The notes below the pieces were generated by a model. It saw nothing but the letters and a program-made list of their open reading frames with translations. It ran no database searches and was not told the DNA's origin. Positions 31,034 to 40,575 of a stretch of DNA of 40,575 nucleotides are shown one piece after another (the stretch's first letter is position 1; each line of letters begins with the position of its first letter). Position numbers and translations under genes: made by a program. The stretch comes from Hyphomicrobiales bacterium. GTDB lineage: Bacteria; Pseudomonadota; Alphaproteobacteria; Rhizobiales; Beijerinckiaceae. The DNA is taken from NCBI GenBank assembly GCA_027483795.1, contig JAIXTT010000105.1, positions 1 through 40,575 on the forward strand. Direction: 5' to 3'.

Positions 31034-31674
31034 GCGCTCCGGCGCCGGGCGTCCTTCACGAGCAGCAGCGCGGCCGTGACGAGCGCTTCCGTCATTCTGT
31101 CCGAAGCCCGCGTCTCGACGGCGCGCGAGGGCGGGCCCTTGCGGCCCAGCCGATGCGGGCGCGGCAGATGAATGAAGACCGTCGGCGGCGGGGGACGAAG
31201 CGTTCCCGTCGCGCCCAGCGATGCGTAGAGCGTCGCATTGCAGAGATAGGCCCCGGCGTCGCGGGACAGGCGCACGGGAAGACGGGCCCGCTCGAACAGG
31301 CGCAGAAGGGGCTCGGCGGGCGCGCGCGACGAGCGAAGGTCCGGCCCGGCCTCTTCGAGGCGACGGCGGACGGGGGCGGCCCCGCTCCGGTCGGGATGCA
31401 GCATGCGTCGCCTGTTCTCGCCCCGGAGTTCGATCCTGATCATCCGCTCGCGCGGCGCGAGCCCGAGATGGAGCACGGCGTCGGGACGAAGATCGGCGAG
31501 GAGCCGCGGCAGGTCGCGCGCCACGGTCGCGTAGCTCACCTCGAAGACATGCGCGCTCGCCTCGACCGAGAAGCGGCGAAGGCGCGGATGCGCGGCGATG
31601 CGGCGGGCGAGGAGCGCGGTCGGATTGTGCGCGACGCCGGGATAAGGCCCGAAACCGGTGACCAGAAGGCGCAT
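31030..31674 (-). CDS. pcp: Pyroglutamyl peptidase I-like protein
   Basis: A 214-residue C15-family peptidase. The opening MRLLVTGFGPYPGVAHNPT is the family hallmark. The catalytic Cys is in GAYLCNATLY and the His in VFIHLPRPH. The Glu is probably in the stretch MIRIELRGENRRR, which is less typical of the family. Such enzymes remove N-terminal pyroglutamate. The start overlaps the meaB stop as TGATG, so the two genes are co-transcribed. Confidence 0.85.
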   Translation of the reverse strand: MRLLVTGFGPYPGVAHNPTALLARRIAAHPRLRRFSVEASAHVFEVSYATVARDLPRLLADLRPDAVLHLGLAPRERMIRIELRGENRRRMLHPDRSGAAPVRRRLEEAGPDLRSSRAPAEPLLRLFERARLPVRLSRDAGAYLCNATLYASLGATGTLRPPPPTVFIHLPRPHRLGRKGPPSRAVETRASDRMTEALVTAALLLVKDARRRSA

Positions 31675-32669
31675 CACAGGCCCAGGGCCTCGGCGACGTC
31701 CTCCGCCGCGAGCGTGGGAGCGAGGCTTCCTTCCGCCACGCGGGATTCGAGGACGGGCAGCATCGCCCGCACCGCGGGGTCGCCGCGCAGCCGCGCGAGC
31801 AGGCGGTCCTCGATCATGGCCCACATCCATTTGACCTGCTGCGCGCGGCGCTTGGCCGCGAATTCGCCGGTGGCGGAGAGCCGGGTGCGGTGATCGAGCA
31901 CCTTGGCCCACATCTCCGCGAGACCTTCGTCCGCAAGGCCGGAGACGAGGACCACGGGCGGGGTCCAGCTCGGGGAGGAGGGCGCGAGGATGTGGAGCGC
32001 GGCCTTGTATTCCGCCGCCGCGGCGCGGGCGCGGGGCAGGCCGTCGCCTTCGGCCTTGTTGACGGCGATCATGTCGGCGAGTTCGAGCACGCCCTTCTTG
32101 ATGCCCTGCAATTCGTCGCCCGCGCCGGGCAGCATCAGGACGAGGAAGAAATCCGTCATGTCGGCGACGGCGGTCTCGGATTGGCCGATGCCGACTGTCT
32201 CGACGAGGATCACGTCGAAGCCCGCCGCTTCGCAGATGAGCATGCTTTCGCGCGTCTTGGCGGCGACGCCGCCCAGCGTCCCGGAGGAGGGCGAGGGGCG
32301 GATGAAGGCGCGGTCGTCGGCGGCGAGGCGGGTCATGCGCGTCTTGTCGCCGAGGATGGAGCCGCCCGTGCGGGTGGAGGAGGGATCGACGGCGAGGACG
32401 GCGACGCGATGGCCCGCTTCCGTCAAGCGCGAGCCGAGCGTGTCGATGGTCGTGGATTTGCCGACGCCCGGCACGCCCGTGACGCCGACGCGGATCGCCT
32501 TGCCCGTGTCGGGCAGCAGGTCCTGGATCAGCGCCCGGGCGGCGGCGCGGTGATCGGGGCGTTTCGACTCGACGAGCGTGATCGCCCGCGCCAGCGCCGG
32601 ACGATCCCCGGCCCGGACGAGGGCGGCGAGGGCGGCGACGTCGACGGCGGGAGCGGGCGCTGCGGACAT
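31674..32669 (-). CDS. meaB: Methylmalonyl-CoA mutase-associated GTPase MeaB
   Basis: A 331-residue G3E GTPase. Walker A is GVTGVPGVGKSTTIDTLG; Walker B and switch regions include VAVLAVDPSSTRTGGSILGD, VETVGIGQSE and the base motif NKAEGD. MeaB loads and protects the B12 cofactor of methylmalonyl-CoA mutase. The mutase genes lie about 6 kb away at 38075 onwards, not in the same operon. It is distinguished from ArgK only by name; both belong to one family. Confidence 0.92.
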   Translation of the reverse strand: MSAAPAPAVDVAALAALVRAGDRPALARAITLVESKRPDHRAAARALIQDLLPDTGKAIRVGVTGVPGVGKSTTIDTLGSRLTEAGHRVAVLAVDPSSTRTGGSILGDKTRMTRLAADDRAFIRPSPSSGTLGGVAAKTRESMLICEAAGFDVILVETVGIGQSETAVADMTDFFLVLMLPGAGDELQGIKKGVLELADMIAVNKAEGDGLPRARAAAAEYKAALHILAPSSPSWTPPVVLVSGLADEGLAEMWAKVLDHRTRLSATGEFAAKRRAQQVKWMWAMIEDRLLARLRGDPAVRAMLPVLESRVAEGSLAPTLAAEDVAEALGL

Positions 32670-32767
32670 GCGGACCCGTCTAGCATCCCGCGACGGAGTC
32701 GGGGAGGCGCTCCGAAAACCGACTTTCGGCCCGGCGGAGGCGCGGTGCGCCCGCCGGGCCGGGCCGA

Positions 32768-34264
32768 TCAGGCGGCCTTTTTCGGGACGAGCCTTTCGCT
32801 CGCCAGCGCGTCCTTCGCGCCCTCGTAGCCGGACTCGTGATATTCGGCGTCCTCGTTGACGTTCCAGACGTCGAAACGACGCGAACCCGCCTTGATGTTC
32901 TCGACGGTCAGCATGGCCGTCATCATGGCATGGTCCTGATTGTTGTATTTGTGCATGCCGTTGCGGCCGACGAGATGCAGCGTGGGGAACCGCGCCTCGA
33001 TCTCCTCGCGCACGGCGTCGACATTGGCCCGATACTCGTCGTCATAGACCGGATAGGCCTTGGGCTGGCGGACGACGACGCCCTTCATGACGTCGGACCG
33101 CTGCACGAGGCCGATCTTCGCGATCTCCTTCGTGGCGAGTTCGACGAGCGCGTCGTCCGACATGCTCCAGAGCCCATCCCCCTCGAAGCAGAAATATTCG
33201 AGGCCGAGACAGGCGAGATTCGGGTCGGGCACCATTTCCGGCGACCAGGAGCGGAAATTCTGCACGCGGCCGACCTTCACCGAGGGGTCGTGGATGTAGA
33301 TCCAATTGTCGGGGAAGAGGTCGCCGCCCTTGCAGATCAGCGCGACGGTGAGGAAGTCGCGATAGCGGAGCCGTTCGGCCGACGGACGGCTCGAAAGGCC
33401 GGGCGCGAGAATGCCCGCGAGTTCGCGGACGGGGGCGGTGGAGACGACGTTGTCGCCCGTGAAGGTTTCGGTTTCGCCGGACGCCGTCCGCGCGGAGACG
33501 GTCCACAGGCCCGATGCGGCGTCGAAGGAGAGCCCGTCGACGTCGCGGCCGAGCAGCACCTTGCCGCCCCACGCCTCGGTCTTGCGGGCGGCCTCTTCCC
33601 AGAGCATGCCGGGGCCGCGGCGCGGATAGCGGAAGCTGTCGATCAGGGTCTTGATGACCTTGCCGTCCTTGCCCGTGGGCTTCCGCTTCAGGCCGCGCGT
33701 CATCGCGGACCAGACCGCGGTCGCGAGATCGAGCCCCTTGATGCGCTGCGCCGCCCAATCGGCGGAAATCTCGTCGCAGGACATGCCCCACACCTTCTCG
33801 GTGTAAGTCTTGAAGAAGATCGAGAACAGCTTCTCGCCGAACTGGTTGCGGACCCATTCATGGAAGGTGCGCGGCTCGGGAATCGGGCGCAGGCGCGCCC
33901 AGACATAGGAGGCCATGCAGGCCGTGCTGGTCATGATCCCGAGATTGGACAAAGCCTCGAAGGCCTTGAGCGGATAGGAATAGAACTTGCCGCCGTAATA
34001 GATGCGCGACAGGCGCGGCCGATCGATGAAGTCCTGCGGCAGGATCTCGTTCCACAGATCGACCACTTCCTTCGACTTCGAGAAGAAGCGGTGTCCGCCG
34101 ATGTCGAACAGGAAGCCGTCGTGATTCACCGTGCGGCTGATCCCGCCGACATGGACGGGATCCTTCTCCAGCACGAGGACGGAGCGCCCCGCCTTGGCGA
34201 GGAGATAGGCGGCGGTGAGGCCCGCGGGCCCGGCGCCGACGACGATCGTCTCAAATCGCTGCAT
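32768..34264 (-). CDS. UDP-galactopyranose-mutase-like flavoprotein
   Basis: A 498-residue FAD protein. The N-terminus TIVVGAGPAGLTAAYLLAKA binds FAD, and FDIGGHRFFSKSKEVVDLWN is a motif of UGM-like and protoporphyrinogen-oxidase-like proteins in polysaccharide clusters. The end, LVGRNGMHKYNNQDHAMMTA, matches the same family. It is longer than true UGM (about 380) and so is only related. Its start overlaps the GtrA gene by 14 bases. A role in modifying a lipid-linked or nucleotide sugar is likely. Confidence 0.85.
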   Translation of the reverse strand: MQRFETIVVGAGPAGLTAAYLLAKAGRSVLVLEKDPVHVGGISRTVNHDGFLFDIGGHRFFSKSKEVVDLWNEILPQDFIDRPRLSRIYYGGKFYSYPLKAFEALSNLGIMTSTACMASYVWARLRPIPEPRTFHEWVRNQFGEKLFSIFFKTYTEKVWGMSCDEISADWAAQRIKGLDLATAVWSAMTRGLKRKPTGKDGKVIKTLIDSFRYPRRGPGMLWEEAARKTEAWGGKVLLGRDVDGLSFDAASGLWTVSARTASGETETFTGDNVVSTAPVRELAGILAPGLSSRPSAERLRYRDFLTVALICKGGDLFPDNWIYIHDPSVKVGRVQNFRSWSPEMVPDPNLACLGLEYFCFEGDGLWSMSDDALVELATKEIAKIGLVQRSDVMKGVVVRQPKAYPVYDDEYRANVDAVREEIEARFPTLHLVGRNGMHKYNNQDHAMMTAMLTVENIKAGSRRFDVWNVNEDAEYHESGYEGAKDALASERLVPKKAA

Positions 34265-34679
34265 TGAAAATGTCTTTCTTCGGCGAAACCTTCGCGCGGG
34301 GCGCGAAACTGAAAAAGAGATGTCCCGTGAACGAAAATGCGGCCGCGAGCGCGGCGCTGCAACCGATCGCGGCAATATGCGGCAGCGTCGGTAAAAGATC
34401 GATGATCGCCAGGAAGACGAAGTAGTTCACGCCCTGCGCCACGCAGGTCACCGTCAGATAGCGGAGCCCTTCCTCGGCGACCCGGCGTTCGGTCGCGCCG
34501 AAGGTGAAGCGGCGGTTGAGCCACCATGTCGCCGCCGTGGCGAAGGCCAGAGAGACCAGCCGGGCCGTTTCCGGCTCGAGTTCGACCGCCCTGACGAGAT
34601 GATAGATCGCGGCATCGACCGTGAAGCCGATGCTTCCCACCGCGAGAAAGCGTGCGATCTTGCCCAAAATGGACGGCAT
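34251..34679 (-). CDS. GtrA-family membrane protein
   Basis: A 142-residue protein with four hydrophobic helices. It starts MPSILGKIARFLAVGSIGFT; FATAATWWLNRRFTFGATER is the GtrA signature. GtrA proteins move polyprenyl-linked sugars across the inner membrane or help to do so. The frame extends upstream to 34817, but the family begins at this Met. It overlaps the flavoprotein gene by 14 bases. Confidence 0.87.
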   Translation of the reverse strand: MPSILGKIARFLAVGSIGFTVDAAIYHLVRAVELEPETARLVSLAFATAATWWLNRRFTFGATERRVAEEGLRYLTVTCVAQGVNYFVFLAIIDLLPTLPHIAAIGCSAALAAAFSFTGHLFFSFAPRAKVSPKKDIFNAAI

Positions 34680-35041
34680 TTCGAAAAGCGTTTCCTGAAA
34701 AGAAGAGAATAACCGACTACGAGAATGGAGGCGGAAGATACATGGGCCCGTCATATCGAGCAATGACGATGATGACGGAACGATACAACTTAAAGTTGTT
34801 ATTAAAAATCCGTTCATATTGTTCCGAAATCGCTTCGGACGGCGGGAGCGGAGATTCGGGATCCGAAAACGTGGGAAGCCGGGTGCGCGCGAAAGATCGG
34901 ATCGCGTCCCGTGTCCGGACGGTCCGTCGGCCGCGCGACGCCGGCCGCCCCGATTCGGACATGATCGGGGGGCATGAGCCGCGCTCCCTATCCTGCGCCG
35001 CCGTCCTCGAACCGCCGAGAGCTCCCATCCTGCCGACCGCC
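34680..35041. promoter_or_regulatory. Divergent AT-rich control region
   Basis: These 362 bases separate the leftward GtrA gene from the rightward lipoprotein gene. The left half is unusually AT-rich for this chromosome, and holds the perfect palindrome ACAACTT-A-AAGTTGT at 34785-34799 followed by ATTAAAAATC. The site is a good operator candidate, and the AT-rich block could bind a MucR-type protein. No gene is seen. Confidence 0.5.
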
Positions 35042-36208
35042 ATGACGCATCGTTTCGCCCGGCTGCTCCGCTCAGCCTTCGCCGTTTCCGTTCTGGCCCT
35101 GCCGATCGCGGCCTGTACCCCCGCGTCCGAGGCGGCGGGGCGTCGCGTCGCGACGGGCGAGATCGTGACGGGGATCCGGCAGGTGCCGATCCATGTCGTC
35201 TCGACCCGGAAGCTCGACGCGAAGGGCAACGTCACCGGCGAGGTTTCGCAGCGTCCGCTTTATCTCGTCACGGGCGTCAGCATTCCCCCCGGACATCGGC
35301 CCGGCGTGATCGAGCGGCCGAGCATGACGACGGAGAGCCGGAACCGCCATTTCACAGTTCTCGGGCAGCGGGCGCTCGAGGAGAGCGACTTTTTCGCCGG
35401 AATCGCGACGCAGCTGTCCGGGCGCGTCGGCGTGTCGCGCGACGTGCTCGTCTTCGTGCACGGGTTCAACACGAGCTATGACGAGGCGCGTTTCCGGTTG
35501 GCGCAGGTGGTCACGGATTCGGGCTTCACCGGGGTTCCGGTGCTGTTCACCTGGCCGTCGCGGACGCAGCTTCTCGCCTACGGCTCCGACAAGGAGAGCG
35601 CCACCGCTTCGCGCGACGCGCTCGAAGGCCTTCTGCGCGAGATTTCGGAGGTTCCGGGGGTCGGTCGCGTGCATGTGCTGGCGCATTCCATGGGCACGTG
35701 GCTCGCGATGGAGGCGCTGCGGCAGAATGCGATCGCCGGTCGCGCCGATCTCGGCGGGCGGCTCGGCGAGATCATTCTCGCCGCGCCCGACATCGATCTC
35801 GACGTGTTCCGCGCGCAGATGGCGCGGCTCGGCCGCGTGACCCGCGTCTCGGTCTTCGCCGCCCGCGACGATCGCGCGCTTTCGGTGTCGAGCGCGATCG
35901 CGGGCTCGCGGACGCGGCTCGGCGCGCTCGACCTCAACGACGCCAAGCATCGCGAGGAGATCGGCAAGCTCGGCGTGCGGGTCTACGACCTGACCGCGGC
36001 TGAGATGCAGGATTACTTCCGCCACGGCGGCTATGCCGAAGCGCCGCAGGTCGTCCGGGCGATCGGATCGCAGCTCGCCGAGCCGAAATTCGAGGATCGG
36101 CAGGCGCAGGGCTTCGTCGACGACGAGGCGGTGAAGGCGGCTCAGGCCCCGGCGCCGACGGCCGTCATCTCCGCTCCGCTGCCCGCGCCCGAGCAGCCCG
36201 CGCGGTAA
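35042..36208 (+). CDS. DUF900-type alpha/beta hydrolase lipoprotein
   Basis: A 388-residue protein. The lipobox LALPIAAC at residues 18-25 marks a lipoprotein. VFVHGFNTSYDEARFRLAQV and the elbow VLAHSMGTWLAME place it in the DUF900 hydrolase group. It ends with a Pro- and Ala-rich tail. The ATG at 35042 puts the signal peptide at the very N-terminus; a longer frame to 34652 would place the signal 130 residues in. Its substrate is unknown, probably an ester in the envelope. Confidence 0.87.
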   Translation: MTHRFARLLRSAFAVSVLALPIAACTPASEAAGRRVATGEIVTGIRQVPIHVVSTRKLDAKGNVTGEVSQRPLYLVTGVSIPPGHRPGVIERPSMTTESRNRHFTVLGQRALEESDFFAGIATQLSGRVGVSRDVLVFVHGFNTSYDEARFRLAQVVTDSGFTGVPVLFTWPSRTQLLAYGSDKESATASRDALEGLLREISEVPGVGRVHVLAHSMGTWLAMEALRQNAIAGRADLGGRLGEIILAAPDIDLDVFRAQMARLGRVTRVSVFAARDDRALSVSSAIAGSRTRLGALDLNDAKHREEIGKLGVRVYDLTAAEMQDYFRHGGYAEAPQVVRAIGSQLAEPKFEDRQAQGFVDDEAVKAAQAPAPTAVISAPLPAPEQPAR

Positions 36209-36245
36209 AGGCGGCGTCCCCTCCTGCCGGAGGCCGGGGGATGCG

Positions 36246-37754
36246 TCACCGCTTCATGATGCTCCCGAGCACGCCGCGCAGGATGGCCCGGCCGATCTGA
36301 TTGCCGATCGTGCGGGCGGCCGAACTCGCGACGTTGCTCACGATCTTCTCGGTCATGGTCATGCGACCGCGCCCGGTATCGCGCGAACCCGTCCGCGGGA
36401 CGCTCGTTCCCGAGCCTCCGCCGAGGAGGCCGCCCAGCAGGCCGCCCACGCCGCCGCCCTGCTGCGGGGCCGTCGACGCCTCGGCCCGCGCCGCGAGGAT
36501 CTCGAAGGCGGATTCGCGATCGAGGACGGCGTCGTATTTGCCGCGCAGCGGACCGGTCCGCATCGCCTCGCCGCGCTCCTCGGCGGTCAGCGGCCCGACG
36601 CGGCCCGCGGGCGGGCGGATCAGGGTCCGTTCCACCATGGCGGGCGTTCCCCGCGGTTCGAGCAGGGAGACGAGGGCCTCGCCGACGCCGAGTTCGGTGA
36701 TCGCGCGTTCGGTATCGAGGTTCGGATTGGGGCGGAAGGTCTCCGCCGCCGCGCGGACGGCCTTCTGATCGCGCGGGGTGAAGGCGCGCAAGGCGTGCTG
36801 GACCCGGTTGCCGAGCTGGGCGAGCACGGCATCCGGCACGTCGAGCGGGTTCTGCGTGACGAAATAGACGCCCACGCCCTTCGACCGGATGAGGCGCACG
36901 ACGCGCTCGACGGCGTCGAGCAGGGCCTTGGGGGCGTCGTCGAACAGGAGATGCGCCTCGTCGAAGAAGAAGACGAGCTTCGGCTTGTCGAGGTCGCCCG
37001 CTTCGGGAAGTTCCTCGAACAGTTCCGACAGGAGCCAGAGCAGGAAGGTGGCGTAGAGGCGCGGATTGTTCATCAGCCGCTCGGCGGCGAGGATGTTGAC
37101 GACGCCTCGGCCGTCGCGGTCCGTGCGCATGAGGTCGGCGATCTCGAAGGAGGGCTCGCCGAAGAAATTCTCCGCGCCCTGATTTTCGAGGATCAGAAGC
37201 GCGCGCTGGATCGCGCCGACGGTGGCGGGCGAGACGTTGCCGTAGGTGCGGGTGAGGTCGGCCGCCGTGTCCGCGACATGGACGAGGAGCGCCCGGAGAT
37301 CCTTGAGGTCGAGCAGAAGCAGGCCCTGCTCGTCGGCGACGCGGAAGGCGATGTTGAGCACGCCCTCCTGCACGTCGTTGAGGTTCAGGAGCCGCGCGAT
37401 GAGCAGCGGCCCCATTTCCGAAACGGTGGTGCGGACGGGATGGCCGAGCTCCCCGAAGACGTCCCAGAACACGGCGGGGAAGCGGTCGGGCCGCCATTCG
37501 AAGCCCTGCTCCTTCGCCCGTTGGACGAAGGCGGGCTTGGCTTCGCCCGCGGCGGCGATGCCGGACAGGTCGCCCTTGATGTCGGAGGCGAAGACGGGAA
37601 CGCCGGCATTGGAAAAGCCTTCCGCCAGCACCTGAAGGGTCACGGTCTTGCCCGTGCCCGTCGCGCCCGTGACGAGGCCGTGCCGATTGGCCAGCTTCAG
37701 CCGCATCTCCCGGGTGCCGTTTCCGAAGCCGATCGGAAAGGTTTCGTCCGCCAT
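36246..37754 (-). CDS. DUF853/HerA-like ATPase (YjgR family)
   Basis: A 502-residue P-loop ATPase. Walker A is [20 protein letters not shown], then [14 protein letters not shown]; Walker B is [20 protein letters not shown], and the sensor region is [16 protein letters not shown]. The C-terminus has a Gly-rich linker ([15 protein letters not shown]) and a helical tail. YjgR-type proteins are related to the HerA helicase but have no settled function. The length matches the family. The ATG at 37754 starts [13 protein letters not shown], as in homologues. Confidence 0.9.
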   Translation of the reverse strand: MADETFPIGFGNGTREMRLKLANRHGLVTGATGTGKTVTLQVLAEGFSNAGVPVFASDIKGDLSGIAAAGEAKPAFVQRAKEQGFEWRPDRFPAVFWDVFGELGHPVRTTVSEMGPLLIARLLNLNDVQEGVLNIAFRVADEQGLLLLDLKDLRALLVHVADTAADLTRTYGNVSPATVGAIQRALLILENQGAENFFGEPSFEIADLMRTDRDGRGVVNILAAERLMNNPRLYATFLLWLLSELFEELPEAGDLDKPKLVFFFDEAHLLFDDAPKALLDAVERVVRLIRSKGVGVYFVTQNPLDVPDAVLAQLGNRVQHALRAFTPRDQKAVRAAAETFRPNPNLDTERAITELGVGEALVSLLEPRGTPAMVERTLIRPPAGRVGPLTAEERGEAMRTGPLRGKYDAVLDRESAFEILAARAEASTAPQQGGGVGGLLGGLLGGGSGTSVPRTGSRDTGRGRMTMTEKIVSNVASSAARTIGNQIGRAILRGVLGSIMKR

Positions 37755-38074
37755 CGCCCGCCGTCTCCTTCGAAAATGCCCGACGCCTTCGTCGCGAGTT
37801 CTCTTGATATGGGACGTTTCGGCGAAGCCGCCATGTCCGCGACGCGGCGGTTCGGGATTTTCGCCGGCTTCGCGGGCTTGACGGGGATGGGGGCCTGCTT
37901 CGTCCGTCGGCCGCGGGCCATGTTCCAAGTCGTGGATGCCCGCATGCGCGGGCATGACGGGGAGGGCGGGCGGCCGGGAGGCGGCGGAACACGCCGTTCG
38001 TCGAACGGCGAAGTGGCGAAAAGCGGCGTTTCGGTGCATGGTCCGCGCGATTTTCGACCGGTCGAGGGACGTTC
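37755..38074. other. Divergent gap with one palindromic repeat
   Basis: No gene is seen in these 320 bases between the ATPase and mutA genes. One copy of the ATGCCCGC-ATGC-GCGGGCAT palindrome lies at 37936-37955, with the same GTGG and GACGGGGA context as the copies near 10.3-10.5 kb. A ribosome site, GAGGGA, precedes the mutA start. Confidence 0.6.
37936..37955. repeat. Palindromic repeat, dispersed copy
   Basis: ATGCCCGC and GCGGGCAT enclose ATGC. The surrounding bases CGTGG and GACGGGGA are shared with the cluster at 10287-10497, so the unit is a dispersed element of about 30 bp. Confidence 0.85.
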
Positions 38075-39937
38075 ATGGCCGAATTGCCTTTCGTGACGGA
38101 CATGCCTCTCGCCACGCGCGAGACCTGGCTGAAGCTGGTGGACGGCGTCCTCAAGGGCGGCGACTTCGAGAAGAAGCTCGTGTCCTCCAGCGCCGACGGT
38201 CTGCGCATCGCGCCGCTCTACGAGAAGGCGTCGGGCCGCAGCCCCGTCGCGGGCCGCGCTCCGGGCGCGGCTTGGACGGTGGTGCAGCGCGTCGACCATC
38301 CGGACGCGAAGGAGGCCAATGCGCTGGCCCTCGAAGATCTCGAAAACGGCGCGACCGGTCTCTCCCTCGTCTTCGCCGATGCGCCGACCGCCTTCGGCTT
38401 CGGGCTGGAGCCGACGGAAGCCGCCGTGGCGGCGGCGCTCGACGGCGTGTTCCTCGATGCGGGCGTCGAGATCGCCCTCGATGCCGGGACCAGGACCCGC
38501 GACGTCGCGCGCATCCTCACCGACCAACTGAAGGCGCGGGGCGTGAACCCCGCCGACACGCGCATCCGCTTCGGCTTCGACCCGCTCGGCGGACTCGCGA
38601 CCGGCGGTCGTCTGCGGGACGGTTGGGAGAGCGTCGCGCCGAACTTCGCCAAGGCGGTGCGCGAACGCGTGGATCTCGGTTTCACCGCGCCGATCGTCGC
38701 GGCGGACGGGCGGATCGTGCATGCGGCGGGCGGATCGGAAGCGCAGGAACTCGCCTTCGCGCTCTCCTCCGCCGTGGCCTATCTCCGGGCCCTCGAAGCC
38801 TCGGGCCTCGCGCTCGACGCGGCGCGGAACGTGATCGAATTCCGGATGGCGGCGGACGCCGACCAGTTTCTGACCATCGCGAAATTCCGCGCGCTCAGGA
38901 CGCTCTGGGCCCGCGTCGAGGCCGCGTGCGGTCTCGAACCGAAACCCGCCTTCATCGCCGCCGAGACGGCGTGGCGGATGATGACGCGCCGCGACCCTTG
39001 GGTGAACCTGCTGCGCCAGACGGTCGCCGTCTTCGCGGCGGGCGTCGCGGGCGCGAATGCGGTGACGGTGCTGCCCTTCACGCAGGCGATCGGCCTGCCC
39101 GACGCCTTCGCGCGGCGCATCGCGCGCAATACGCAGCTCGTGCTGCTGGAGGAGTCGAACCTCGCCAAGGTCACCGATCCCGCCGCGGGTTCGGGCGGGC
39201 TCGAAACGCTGACGGACGAACTCGCGGCCGCCGCCTGGGCGCTGTTCCAGGCGATCGAGAAGGAAGGCGGGCTCGCCGCCGCCCTCGGCTCCGGCATGCT
39301 GCAGGCGAAGGTCGCCGAAACCCGCGCCGCGCGCGACAAGGCGGTCGCGCGGAGGAAGGATGCGGTGACGGGAACGAGCGAATTCCCGGACGTGAAGGAA
39401 GCGCCCGTCGCGGTGCTGAAGCCGCGGGCGGCCGAAACGGCCGCGGCCGGAAACCTGCTCTCGCCGCTGCGCGTCTCCGCGCCGTTCGAGGCGCTGCGCG
39501 ACGCGGCCGACGCGGCTTCGCCGAAGCCCGTCGTGTTCCTCGCGAGCCTCGGTACGGTCGCGGCGTTCACGGCGCGCGCGATGTTCGCGAAGAATTTCTT
39601 CGAGGCGGGCGGCATCGCCGCCTTGGCGAATGACGGCTTCGCCAAGGACGCGGGCACGGACATTCCGGCGATGATCGCGGCCTTCAAGGCCTCGGGCGCG
39701 CCCGTCGCCTGCCTCTGCTCCTCGGACGAACTCTATGCCGCCGAGGCCGCCGAGGCCGCGGCCGCGTTGGTCGCGGCGGGGGCGAAGCGGGTGTGGCTCG
39801 CGGGCCGGCCCGGCGATCTCGAAGCCGCGCTGAAGGCGGCGGGGGTGCATGCCTTCGTCTTCGCCGGCTGCGACGTCCTCGCGACGCTGCGCGAGGCCCA
39901 TGCTATTCTCGGCATCGAAGCGGAGGCCCGCCGGTGA
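38075..39937 (+). CDS. mutA: Methylmalonyl-CoA mutase small subunit
   Basis: A 620-residue protein of the MutA type. The region [20 protein letters not shown] then [20 protein letters not shown] is diagnostic of the mutase family. The C-terminal domain (about 480-620) keeps the B12-binding fold, but [10 protein letters not shown] stands where DxHxxG is expected, as is normal for the non-catalytic small subunit. Together with MutB it converts methylmalonyl-CoA to succinyl-CoA in propionate use. The stop overlaps the mutB GTG start as GTGA. Confidence 0.93.
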   Translation: MAELPFVTDMPLATRETWLKLVDGVLKGGDFEKKLVSSSADGLRIAPLYEKASGRSPVAGRAPGAAWTVVQRVDHPDAKEANALALEDLENGATGLSLVFADAPTAFGFGLEPTEAAVAAALDGVFLDAGVEIALDAGTRTRDVARILTDQLKARGVNPADTRIRFGFDPLGGLATGGRLRDGWESVAPNFAKAVRERVDLGFTAPIVAADGRIVHAAGGSEAQELAFALSSAVAYLRALEASGLALDAARNVIEFRMAADADQFLTIAKFRALRTLWARVEAACGLEPKPAFIAAETAWRMMTRRDPWVNLLRQTVAVFAAGVAGANAVTVLPFTQAIGLPDAFARRIARNTQLVLLEESNLAKVTDPAAGSGGLETLTDELAAAAWALFQAIEKEGGLAAALGSGMLQAKVAETRAARDKAVARRKDAVTGTSEFPDVKEAPVAVLKPRAAETAAAGNLLSPLRVSAPFEALRDAADAASPKPVVFLASLGTVAAFTARAMFAKNFFEAGGIAALANDGFAKDAGTDIPAMIAAFKASGAPVACLCSSDELYAAEAAEAAAALVAAGAKRVWLAGRPGDLEAALKAAGVHAFVFAGCDVLATLREAHAILGIEAEARR

Positions 39938-40575
39938 CCCGTATTCCCGACTTCTCGACCGTCCCGCTCCAAGGCGGCCGCAGCCCCGAACCGAAGGCGG
40001 GCGGCGAGCCGTGGATCACGCCCGAAGAGATCCCCGTGAAGGGGGTCTATACGGAGGCCGACCGCGAGGGGCTCGCTTACGTCGACAGCCTGCCCGGCAC
40101 CGCGCCCTATCTGCGCGGGCCCTATCCGACGATGTACGTCAACCAGCCTTGGACGGTCCGGCAATATGCGGGCTTCTCCACGGCCGAGGATTCGAACGCC
40201 TTCTATCGCCGCAATCTCGCGGCGGGTCAGAAGGGCCTGTCGGTCGCCTTCGACCTCGCGACGCATCGCGGCTACGACTCCGACCATCCGCGCGTCGGCG
40301 GCGACGTCGGCATGGCGGGCGTGGCGATCGACTCGATCTACGACATGCGCACGCTGTTCTCGGGCATTCCGCTCGACCGGATGAGCGTGTCCATGACCAT
40401 GAACGGCGCGGTGCTGCCCGTTCTGGCGCTCTACATCGTCGCGGCGGAGGAGCAGGGCGTGCCGCCCGAGAAGCTCTCCGGGACCATTCAGAACGACATT
40501 CTGAAGGAGTTCATGGTCCGCAACACCTATATCTATCCGCCCGAGCCGAGCATGCGGATCATCTCGGATATCATC
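39934..40575 (+). CDS. mutB: Methylmalonyl-CoA mutase large subunit, 5' part
   Basis: The first 214 codons of the catalytic subunit, cut by the right edge. It starts with GTG inside the mutA stop. [20 protein letters not shown], then [20 protein letters not shown] and ISDII at the end, are in the usual order of MutB. Arg, Tyr and Gln residues of the substrate tunnel ([16 protein letters not shown]) are kept. The B12-binding domain lies beyond the window. Confidence 0.95.
   Translation, partial: MTRIPDFSTVPLQGGRSPEPKAGGEPWITPEEIPVKGVYTEADREGLAYVDSLPGTAPYLRGPYPTMYVNQPWTVRQYAGFSTAEDSNAFYRRNLAAGQKGLSVAFDLATHRGYDSDHPRVGGDVGMAGVAIDSIYDMRTLFSGIPLDRMSVSMTMNGAVLPVLALYIVAAEEQGVPPEKLSGTIQNDILKEFMVRNTYIYPPEPSMRIISDII

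Overview
The window looks like chromosomal DNA of a high-GC alphaproteobacterium, most likely of the Hyphomicrobiales (Rhizobiales). The pointers are a MucR/Ros-type regulator, a Rhizobium-type L-asparaginase, split methylmalonyl-CoA mutase genes, alphaproteobacterial palindromic repeats (inverted GCCCTCTCCCGC arms and GTGGATGCCCGC-type elements), and the gene order style of that group. I see no tRNA, rRNA or CRISPR array.

Left part, 1 to about 8.25 kb: an accessory island. Its base and codon use look less GC-extreme than the rest, judged by eye. It holds four intact type II toxin-antitoxin modules: phd-vapC on the minus strand at 783-1471, abrB-doc on the plus strand at 3449-4068, relB/phd-relE on the minus strand at 4206-4734, and phd-vapC on the plus strand at 5195-5844. 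Dead copies lie among them: a decayed abrB-doc module (about 1605-1785), a truncated phd copy (about 2845-2993) and an IS3-family transposase remnant (about 3128-3395). A 47-bp perfect direct repeat (322-368 and 5954-6000) brackets the array. In the middle sits an unusual fusion of a MucR/Ros domain to an Rnk/GreA C-terminal domain (1977-2825). Two adjacent hypothetical genes follow (6339-7986), the first with a (CCCTCT)7 tract that encodes a Pro-Ser repeat.

8.37-10.5 kb: an MsbA-like ABC exporter gene, then a nest of palindromic repeats. 10.55-18.8 kb: a compact ten-gene minus-strand operon, mostly translationally coupled. From the promoter side it encodes an HpcH/HpaI-aldolase-like protein, an OsmC-like protein, a PuuE-type polysaccharide-deacetylase-fold enzyme, a complete Liv-type ABC importer (LivH, LivM, Tat-exported binding protein, LivG, LivF), a 70-residue AtzG-like small protein and an amidase-signature enzyme. 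This reads as uptake and stepwise hydrolysis of an amide, imide or ureide compound. The substrate is unknown.

19-35 kb: cell-surface glycan and lipid-linked sugar genes. They include an FkbM methyltransferase, a free-standing mannose-6-phosphate-isomerase-type cupin, a six-gene minus-strand operon (NAD epimerase, SMR-like membrane protein, small protein, GMC flavoprotein, second NAD epimerase, HAD-UbiA fusion), an outer-membrane barrel, mannose-1-phosphate guanylyltransferase, and a GtrA plus UDP-galactopyranose-mutase-like flavoprotein pair. The six-gene operon resembles, by its mix of activities, the decaprenyl-phosphoryl-arabinose pathway of mycobacteria. Housekeeping or secreted proteins are interspersed: a dienelactone-hydrolase-like protein, a low-complexity secreted protein, asparaginase, pyroglutamyl peptidase and MeaB.

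35-40.6 kb: a DUF900-type lipoprotein hydrolase, a DUF853/HerA-like ATPase, and methylmalonyl-CoA mutase genes mutA and mutB. mutB is cut by the right edge. MeaB, the mutase chaperone GTPase, is encoded about 6 kb to the left.
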